Source of the DNA: JBDKFK01 sp039798745
Lineage (GTDB): Bacteria > Patescibacteriota > Microgenomatia > UBA1406 > GWC2-37-13
Direction of reading: 5' to 3'
Assembly (NCBI GenBank): GCA_039798745.1
Contig: JBDKFK010000023.1
Location: forward strand, 1 to 27,143
DNA: 27,143 nucleotides
Made by a program: the position numbers and the translations under genes
The notes under the pieces: model-generated
The model's input: only the letters and a program-made list of their open reading frames with translations
Told to the model about the DNA's origin: nothing
Database searches by the model: none
Shown here: positions 22,130 to 27,143 of the stretch, in pieces
How positions within the stretch are numbered: the first letter of the stretch is position 1
How the letters are laid out: each line of letters starts with the position of its first letter

Positions 22130-22627
22130 ATGAAAACTCAGCATCAGCGCGGTCGGCTACCCCAGGCTGTCAAGCACACGGGTCGGTGGATTACTATCGC
22201 CGTGGTTTGTGTGATCGCTATCACAGTTGTGGCACTGTTCAGCCTGAGAAATCCGGAACAGCCACCACAGACCACAGCCTCAAGCCAGACGTCGGCCGCC
22301 CCGCAGCCTAAAGGGCATTTCATGGATCCTAATGACCTCAGGATCGTGAAAATTGCTCCCAAGAATGCGCCTATGGTGCTGGACGAGGGCGGAACCACGG
22401 TCGCCGTGGTGAACCTGCTGGAGGGTAACATTCCCGCCGGCGCGACCAAAGCAACCGTGAAAACCGACGAAGACTGTGCCCCCGATGAGAGCGGCCCCAC
22501 CAAAGGATGGAGCCACTGTCACAACCGCGTCGTCTTTGACGATGGCACAGAGGCCGTGGTGCAGCATCACCACAAGATCGCCGAAGTGGGATGCTTCACG
22601 CCGAACCAGGTCATCAAGATCGGCTAG
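22130..22627 (+). CDS. Membrane-anchored His/Cys-rich protein, candidate metal binder
   Basis: A 165-residue protein of no family I can name. The basic N-terminus (1-19) and transmembrane segment (20-39) place the rest outside the membrane. A Gln/Pro/Thr/Ser linker follows (41-62). The compact domain (about 70-165) is beta-rich and carries clustered potential metal ligands: C116, H129-C130-H131 (SHCHN), H146-H147-H148 and C155. This composition fits a copper- or zinc-binding domain, or disulfides; the function is inferred only. Context supports metals: it lies directly upstream of a response regulator, a histidine kinase, HMA proteins and a copper ATPase, and its promoter matches that of the HMA-SafE gene. 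GC-rich, strong Shine-Dalgarno, structured leader. Confidence 0.78.
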   Translation: MKTQHQRGRLPQAVKHTGRWITIAVVCVIAITVVALFSLRNPEQPPQTTASSQTSAAPQPKGHFMDPNDLRIVKIAPKNAPMVLDEGGTTVAVVNLLEGNIPAGATKATVKTDEDCAPDESGPTKGWSHCHNRVVFDDGTEAVVQHHHKIAEVGCFTPNQVIKIG

Positions 22628-22647
22628 TATCTAAGAGGAGATCTCCG

Positions 22648-22779
22648 ATGAAACTCATACCCCGCCGTTTCACCAACCGTAAATGTATCGGCCAACCGCA
22701 AGGAGTAGGGCTTACCCTCTTCTTCTCGTTGGCCACTATCATAATGACGGTTGTCATGGCCATTCAACAGTGGCCGTAA
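22648..22779 (+). CDS. 43-residue single-pass membrane protein
   Basis: A very small protein: a basic N-terminus with one cysteine (MKLIPRRFTNRKCIGQPQG), a transmembrane helix (about 20-39) and a short end (IQQWP). The start at 22648 is chosen over an upstream in-frame start because a GGAG Shine-Dalgarno lies 7 nt before it, and the upstream extension would overlap the previous gene. It follows the His/Cys-rich gene by 20 nt, and the unit ends in a terminator hairpin, so the two are one operon. The size suggests a regulatory or accessory subunit of a membrane complex, perhaps partner of the 22130 protein. No homolog recognised. Confidence 0.65.
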   Translation: MKLIPRRFTNRKCIGQPQGVGLTLFFSLATIIMTVVMAIQQWP

Positions 22780-22802
22780 AATCCGCATGGTGAGTACGCC
22801 TT

Positions 22803-22830
22803 GAGGCAGGTACTGTACAGTACCTGCCTC
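22803..22830 (+). terminator. Terminator hairpin after the 22130-22779 operon
   Basis: A perfect 12-bp stem (GAGGCAGGTACT with AGTACCTGCCTC) around GTAC, followed by ATTTCATTT. It separates the GC-rich operon from the response regulator gene, whose promoter begins right after. Confidence 0.85.
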
Positions 22831-22851
22831 ATTTCATTTATACAACTACAG

Positions 22852-22860
22852 TGATACAAT
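22852..22860 (+). promoter_or_regulatory. Extended -10 promoter of the two-component operon
   Basis: TGATACAAT ends 7 nt before the ATG at 22868. A weak TTTCAT lies at a 17-nt spacing. The transcript should be leaderless or nearly so. Confidence 0.5.
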
Positions 22861-22867
22861 ACTACAT

Positions 22868-23542
22868 ATGCGACTTCTCCTCATTGAAGATGAACACCGA
22901 CTATCAGACGTCATAAAAACCGGCCTCATAGACCAGGGATTTGCTGTTGATCAGGCATTTGATGGTGAGGAAGGTCTATACCTCGCTGAAACCGAGACCT
23001 ATGACACTATTATTCTTGACCGCATGCTGCCCAAAAAAGATGGAATCGCGGTAGCAAAAGAACTCCGTCATAAAAACATCAGCACACCTATACTCATGCT
23101 TACTGCTAAATCCCAGCTTGAAGATAAAGTAACAGGGCTTGAAGCGGGTGCCGATGATTACCTAACAAAACCCTTTGAGCTCGCTGAGCTTAAAGCCCGG
23201 ATACAGGCGCTTCTGCGACGCAGTCACCATCAGCCGGAGTCGGCTATAACGATAGATGACTTAGTAGTAGATCCTGTTCACCATACTGTGCAACGCACAA
23301 AAAAATCTATAAAGCTGACGCCAAAAGAATTCTCAATTCTCGAACTCTTAGCCCGTCATAAAGATGAAGTGGTAACACGTACACAGATCATAGAGCATAC
23401 ATGGGACTATAATTTTGACAGGATGTCTAACGTTGTTGATGTATTTGTCGCGACATTACGAAAAAAAATCGATGATGGTCATAAGAATAAACTCATCCAT
23501 ACCGTGCATGGGGTTGGTTTTAAGCTCAGTGAGAAGCCCTAA
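22868..23542 (+). CDS. OmpR/PhoB-family response regulator (CusR/CopR-like)
   Basis: A 224-residue DNA-binding response regulator. The receiver domain (1-115) has the acidic pair near residues 7-9, the phosphorylation site D51 in LDRMLP, T79 and K101. The winged-helix effector domain (about 125-222) includes the TPKEFSILELLARHKDEVVTRTQI and MSNVVDVFVATLRKKID segments, the latter typical of regulators such as CusR, CopR and PcoR. HTVHGVGFKL ends the wing. The histidine kinase follows after 3 nt. The flanking metal-transport genes and the matched candidate sites at 21931 and 24532 suggest it controls the metal island; the identity of the inducing metal is inferred. Confidence 0.93.
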   Translation: MRLLLIEDEHRLSDVIKTGLIDQGFAVDQAFDGEEGLYLAETETYDTIILDRMLPKKDGIAVAKELRHKNISTPILMLTAKSQLEDKVTGLEAGADDYLTKPFELAELKARIQALLRRSHHQPESAITIDDLVVDPVHHTVQRTKKSIKLTPKEFSILELLARHKDEVVTRTQIIEHTWDYNFDRMSNVVDVFVATLRKKIDDGHKNKLIHTVHGVGFKLSEKP

Positions 23543-23545
23543 TCT

Positions 23546-24538
23546 ATGAAAACTCTAAGATTTAAACTATTTGCGTTTTACTTTGGAAGCCTTGCGTTGT
23601 TGGCGATATTTTTTTATGTCGTAGTACATTTTCTTGCGCTCCCTCACGCCACTCACACTTTTCTCATTATCCTTTCATTATTGATAATAGTAGGCTTTTA
23701 CATAATTTATAAAATTACTGCTTCTCTCGGCGATCTGTCATCACAGATTGCCAATATCTCAAGCACAAATCTGAGTACACGGATCAAAGGTATCAGTGGT
23801 GACGATGAGATTGGCACGCTTGCACATTCGTTTAACAGACTCCTTGACCGGCTCGACGCGGCATTTACGCGGGAACGGCAGTTTATCGGCGATATGGCAC
23901 ATGAGCTGAAAACTCCGATCGCGACCATGCGTGGCGGCATAGAAGTTGTACTCGGTAAACCACGGACCAAAGAAGAGTATAAAACTGCGTTAGAGAACAC
24001 TATAAGTGATGTAGATACATTATCTTCCACATTAAATGATGTTCTTGATCTGGCTTGGTCTGAAAGTCCTCATCTTAGTACTACCATGCCTGTGCTAAAC
24101 CTTTCATCACTTGTTGAAGAACTTACGGAGATCATACAGAAGATGGCAGAAACATCCAACGTTACCGTAGACGCATCGGTCAAGAAAAATGTGATCATAC
24201 GCGGATATAAAGAAAAACTTGCCCGGGCGATTCTCAATATTGCCGACAACGCGCTTAAATATACCAAAAAAGGCAGTGTTACCTTGAAATTAACAACTGA
24301 TGATACGCACGCAACACTCGCTATAACCGATACCGGCCCCGGGATACCCAAAGAAGATATACCTCACCTATTTGAACGGTTCTATAGGGGCGCACAGGCA
24401 CAGAAATCAAAAGGCTCCGGCTTGGGTCTTGCTATAGCACAGTCAATAGTCCATCTTCATCAGGGCACTATCCATCTTAAAAGCGTGCCTGATAAAGGGA
24501 CTACTTTTACTATCAAACTTCCTGTATCTGACTCATAA
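23546..24538 (+). CDS. HAMP-type sensor histidine kinase with minimal extracytoplasmic loop
   Basis: A 330-residue kinase partner of the preceding regulator. Two transmembrane helices lie at about 9-31 and 38-56 with only about six residues between them (PHATHT), so there is no periplasmic sensor domain. A HAMP region follows (about 57-108). The dimerisation domain carries the phosphoacceptor H119 in MAHELKTPIATMRGG. The ATPase domain has the N-box NIADNALKYT (N235), G1 DTGPGIP, F-box LFERFYRG and G2 GSGLGLAIAQSIV. CusS-like metal sensors normally have a large periplasmic domain. Here sensing may use the membrane segment, the two loop histidines or a partner protein. It ends 52 nt before the HMA-SafE gene. 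Confidence 0.92.
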   Translation: MKTLRFKLFAFYFGSLALLAIFFYVVVHFLALPHATHTFLIILSLLIIVGFYIIYKITASLGDLSSQIANISSTNLSTRIKGISGDDEIGTLAHSFNRLLDRLDAAFTRERQFIGDMAHELKTPIATMRGGIEVVLGKPRTKEEYKTALENTISDVDTLSSTLNDVLDLAWSESPHLSTTMPVLNLSSLVEELTEIIQKMAETSNVTVDASVKKNVIIRGYKEKLARAILNIADNALKYTKKGSVTLKLTTDDTHATLAITDTGPGIPKEDIPHLFERFYRGAQAQKSKGSGLGLAIAQSIVHLHQGTIHLKSVPDKGTTFTIKLPVSDS

Positions 24539-24564
24539 AATCTTAATACTGCATTTTGTATCCT
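24532..24564 (+). promoter_or_regulatory. Candidate response-regulator-activated promoter of the HMA-SafE operon
   Basis: TTAAT (24543-24547) lies within the 11-mer AAATCTTAATA, which also occurs at 21937-21947. An 11-nt gap leads to a TATCCT -10-like box (24559-24564). The upstream half-site position, CTCAT (24532-24536), is degenerate. The layout matches 21931-21963 base for base in spacing. Confidence 0.4.
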
Positions 24565-24590
24565 TACAATATTATCCATTGAATTAATAT

Positions 24591-25943
24591 ATGCGTGTAA
24601 CAAAGGTGCCTATAAAAGGAATGCATTGTCGCTCTTGTGAGCTGTTGATAGAAGATGAATTATCTAACTTAAAAGGTGTCGAAAAGGTAGTGGCTAATAC
24701 CCAGAAAGGTGAGGCTCTTGTCCATCACCAGAAAAAACTCGCGTACTCTGCGGTTGCTCACGCAGTGCGTAAAGCAGGATACGATATTGGACGCGATCTG
24801 CCCAAACCCTGGTTTAGCCGGGACGGAAATGCCTATATTGAATCAGGAGTCATGGCACTTATACTCGTTTTGGTATTTTACATCACCAAAGATCTGGGCT
24901 TGTTAAAAGCTATCGAGTTTGGTTCCAATAACTTTGCCAGTCTTCCCGTTGTGTTCATGGTCGGACTGACAGCAGGTATCTCAACATGCGCGGCTCTCAT
25001 CGGTGGACTGGTACTGGGTACCTCGGCTCGGCACGCTAAACAGTATCCCGAAGCCACGGCGACCGACCGCTTCATACCTCACCTCTATTTTAACGCGGGA
25101 AGAATACTCTCATTTTTTGTCCTTGGCGGATTGATCGGCTTCATTGGATCGTTCTTTCAGATGTCTATGGGACTACTGGGTATACTAACAATCGTCGTAG
25201 GTTTGGTAATGCTCTTTTTCGGAGCACAGCTCACCGAACTCTTTCCCCGCCTTTCCGGCGTAAGTATAACTATTCCAACCGCCGTTGCAAAAATGCTTGG
25301 ACTAAAACAACAGTCAGAGAAGGCATATTCTCACAAAAATGCGATGGTTCTTGGTGGACTAACATTCTTTCTTCCCTGCGGCTTTACTCAGGTTATGCAG
25401 TTATATGCCATAAGCACAGGGAGTCCTCTGAAAGCGGCTCTTGTGATGTCGGTATTCGCGCTTGGCACCACGCCCGGACTGTTGGGAATCGGTGGACTTA
25501 CTTCGGTAGTAAAGGGCGCATTCGCAAAATCATTTTTCCGCTTTGCCGGAATCATTGTTATCGCTCTGGCACTTTTCAACATATCAAACGGCATGAACCT
25601 CAGCGGACTACAAAATGGTTTTACACTCTCAGCAAATACAACAGAACTCCAAACCGCACCCGCTGCTAACGCTCAGGTCATAAAAACAGTTTACACAACC
25701 AAATCCGATATTCAGCCAAACGCGTTCACGGTGAAAGCAGGTCAACCGGTACGTATGGAAATTGATGTTAAAAACGATGGCTTCGGCTGCATGGGCAGTT
25801 TTGCGCTCCCCCAACTTTCCAAGCAGGTCGAAATGCTGGTAAAAGGCAAAACACTTGTATACGAATTTACTCCCACTACGCCGGGCACCTACAACATAAC
25901 CTGTGCCATGGGTGTACCACGGGGAACAATAACTGTTATATAA
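24591..25943 (+). CDS. HMA - SafE/TauE-like membrane - cupredoxin-like fusion protein
   Basis: A 450-residue three-part protein. An N-terminal heavy-metal-associated domain has C13 and C16 (GMHCRSC, about 1-70). The middle (about 85-345) is a six-helix DsbD/SafE-like membrane region of the kind annotated as sulfite-exporter or urease-accessory UreH-like, with VGLTAGISTCAAL and GLTFFLPCGFTQ near the two pseudo-symmetric halves. The C-terminal 90 residues form a cupredoxin-like domain with C400 (GFGCMGSFALPQ) and C438 plus M440 (TCAMG), candidate copper ligands. This order suggests handing copper across the membrane between cytoplasmic HMA and extracytoplasmic cupredoxin sites; direction and substrate are inferred. 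No Shine-Dalgarno. First gene of the operon with CopZ-like and ATPase genes. Confidence 0.88.
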   Translation: MRVTKVPIKGMHCRSCELLIEDELSNLKGVEKVVANTQKGEALVHHQKKLAYSAVAHAVRKAGYDIGRDLPKPWFSRDGNAYIESGVMALILVLVFYITKDLGLLKAIEFGSNNFASLPVVFMVGLTAGISTCAALIGGLVLGTSARHAKQYPEATATDRFIPHLYFNAGRILSFFVLGGLIGFIGSFFQMSMGLLGILTIVVGLVMLFFGAQLTELFPRLSGVSITIPTAVAKMLGLKQQSEKAYSHKNAMVLGGLTFFLPCGFTQVMQLYAISTGSPLKAALVMSVFALGTTPGLLGIGGLTSVVKGAFAKSFFRFAGIIVIALALFNISNGMNLSGLQNGFTLSANTTELQTAPAANAQVIKTVYTTKSDIQPNAFTVKAGQPVRMEIDVKNDGFGCMGSFALPQLSKQVEMLVKGKTLVYEFTPTTPGTYNITCAMGVPRGTITVI

Positions 25944-25961
25944 ATTGTATTCACTCTAAAT

Positions 25962-26186
25962 ATGAAAAACACATCATCAACTGTACACTTATCAGGACTC
26001 ACCTGTGAAGCCTGCAAAAAAGTTACCGAAAAAAGAATTGCGCGGATTCAGGGAGTACAAACTGTAAATGTCGATCCGACAACCGGCGAAACAACTATTA
26101 TTGCAGATCATGCAATACAACCTGAGGAAATAACAAAGGTTCTTGAAGGAACTCATTATAAACTTGATGCAGATTTTAATAACTAA
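25962..26186 (+). CDS. CopZ-like heavy-metal chaperone (HMA domain)
   Basis: A 74-residue single HMA domain, the size of CopZ and Atx1. The metal-binding motif is GLTCEACKK with C15 and C18. The fold pattern is complete, with a KRIARIQGVQTVNVDPTTGE hairpin and a C-terminal helix-strand. Such proteins carry Cu(I) or related ions in the cytoplasm to P-type ATPases, and it lies 3 nt before the ATPase gene. The methionine usual before the first cysteine (GMTC) is leucine here. No Shine-Dalgarno. Confidence 0.9.
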   Translation: MKNTSSTVHLSGLTCEACKKVTEKRIARIQGVQTVNVDPTTGETTIIADHAIQPEEITKVLEGTHYKLDADFNN

Positions 26187-26189
26187 CAT

Positions 26190-27143
26190 ATGAAACAGCC
26201 ACTTACATTTCAGGTTCAGGGAATGCACTGCGATTCGTGCGAGCTGCTCATTAAAGATGAGCTCAGTGAAGTGCAGGGAGTAAGCGATATCCAGATTGAT
26301 CATAAAACCGGAAAAGGTTCGCTTATACTCGACTCTGCAGCAACTCAGGACAGTGTTATCACCGCGATTTCTAAAGCCGGCTATCAGGCAACTATAGATG
26401 GTCAACCAAAATCAAACGGTATCGCGGTACATGTTGATGATAACGTACATGTGATTCAGGAAACCGTTATACCAAATAAGCCGATACGGATATTACTGGA
26501 ACTAAAACTACAAAGTAATACAGATCAAAGTGTATATATTAACCAGCCCGTACCTGCAGCTCAAGTCATTGAAACCGCACATACTACTCAACAAAAAATA
26601 AACCTAGCTTTGTATGGAATGCACTGTTCTTCATGTGCCGCGATCATTGAAAAATCATTGAAGAAAGTACCGGGAGTGAAAGAAGCTCATGTAAACTTTG
26701 CGGCCGAAAAAGCAGCCATACTTTACAACGATTCCAACACAACGACACAGGACCTTGTGAATGCAGTACAAAAAGCAGGGTACCGAGCATCTATCGTAGA
26801 CCAGAAAGACACCGGATTTGAGACGCGTAAACGCACCGAAGAAATCAATGCTCAGTTCCGTAATTTTCTCATCAGTTTTGTACTGAGTGTACCTATGTTG
26901 TATTTCATGCTCTTTGATTTCTTTTCCTGGATGCCTCTTCGATCCCAACTGTTGAGCTATATGGGAATCATCTCATTTATTCTGGCCACTCCCGTGCAGT
27001 TTTTTATAGGGAAAGGCTTTTATAAAGGTATGTGGTCCGCGCTTCGAATGGGAACGTTTAATATGGACAGTCTCATTGCGATCGGCACATCGGTCGCTTA
27101 TTTTTACAGCGTTATAAATTTTGTTAATTATTATATTCTCAAC
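26190..27143 (+). CDS. Copper-translocating P1B-type ATPase, N-terminal part (3' end outside window)
   Basis: 318 codons are open to the right edge with no stop. HMA domain 1 has C14 and C17 (GMHCDSCELLI, about 1-70) and is closely similar to the HMA of the 24591 protein. An unusual spacer (about 72-135) follows. HMA domain 2 has C146 and C149 (GMHCSSC, about 137-205). The first membrane helices and the family block ATPVQFFIGKGFYKGMWSALRMGTFNMDSLIAIGTSVAYFYSV identify a P1B ATPase of the CopA type. The CPC, DKTGT and nucleotide-binding parts lie beyond the window, so metal specificity is inferred from context. It would export metal received from the CopZ-like chaperone. Confidence 0.92.
   Translation, partial: MKQPLTFQVQGMHCDSCELLIKDELSEVQGVSDIQIDHKTGKGSLILDSAATQDSVITAISKAGYQATIDGQPKSNGIAVHVDDNVHVIQETVIPNKPIRILLELKLQSNTDQSVYINQPVPAAQVIETAHTTQQKINLALYGMHCSSCAAIIEKSLKKVPGVKEAHVNFAAEKAAILYNDSNTTTQDLVNAVQKAGYRASIVDQKDTGFETRKRTEEINAQFRNFLISFVLSVPMLYFMLFDFFSWMPLRSQLLSYMGIISFILATPVQFFIGKGFYKGMWSALRMGTFNMDSLIAIGTSVAYFYSVINFVNYYILN

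Noticed and set aside
25992..26405. 137-residue ORF on the minus strand
   Set aside because: It spans two clear HMA reading frames on the plus strand and has no recognisable content of its own.
1..27143. UGA recoded to glycine (Gracilibacteria-like code)
   Set aside because: Several full-length families (M32 peptidase, MBOAT, methyltransferase) end at TGA at the expected length, and no in-frame TGA is needed inside any gene.

Overview
The window looks like a bacterial chromosome segment, most likely from a Candidate Phyla Radiation (Patescibacteria) organism, perhaps Microgenomates-like. This assignment is inference. It rests on very tight gene packing, many short single-pass membrane proteins, cysteine motifs of the CPDG(T/S)xVGR type that I associate with these lineages, and a general lack of Shine-Dalgarno sequences. 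TGA works as a stop (the M32 peptidase, MBOAT and methyltransferase genes all end in it), so the UGA-glycine code of Gracilibacteria/Absconditabacteria does not apply. I see no rRNA, tRNA, CRISPR array, transposase or prophage gene.

Layout. 1-443: C-terminal end of a UPF0182 membrane protein and its hairpin. 536-6420: housekeeping genes: M32 carboxypeptidase, a cysteine-motif membrane protein, a PAP2 phosphatase, a THUMP-like RNA methyltransferase, exonuclease VII (xseA-xseB) and a NYN-domain protein. 6487-9949: a GC-rich MoxR ATPase + VWA operon (RavA/ViaA-like) and a prohibitin-type SPFH protein. 10047-18256: envelope and surface genes: an acidic anchored protein, a HAD phosphatase, an MBOAT + AlgJ/AlgX-like O-acetylation pair, a pseudopilin-like protein, DUF1003, an SNase-like/CAP fusion, an orphan 119-residue protein, and a beta-helix protein with a dockerin-like tail. 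18283-21811: GNAT acetyltransferase, a P-loop-like protein without the Walker lysine, a short adenylate kinase, acyltransferase-3 and a small anchored protein. 21931-27143 (runs off the end): a copper/heavy-metal island with a His/Cys-rich anchored protein, a 43-residue membrane protein, an OmpR-type response regulator, a sensor-poor histidine kinase, an HMA-SafE-cupredoxin fusion, a CopZ-like chaperone and a CopA-like P-type ATPase.

Two styles of gene are interleaved. Most genes are AT-richer and have no Shine-Dalgarno sequence; many have a -10 box only 5-12 nt before the start codon, so they should be read from leaderless or nearly leaderless mRNAs. A minority are visibly GC-richer, have a strong AGGAG-type Shine-Dalgarno and end in a long intrinsic-terminator-like hairpin: MoxR-VWA, the orphan at 16242-16601, adenylate kinase, and the pair at 22130-22779. 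Some of these also carry long nested stem-loops in their leaders.

The most novel candidate is the metal island. Two promoters (21931-21963 and 24532-24564) share the same half-site, the same 11-bp periodicity and the same 11-nt distance to a -10 box. This is the geometry expected for an OmpR-family activator, which is encoded between them. They would place the uncharacterised His/Cys-rich protein and its 43-residue partner in one regulon with the copper-export genes.
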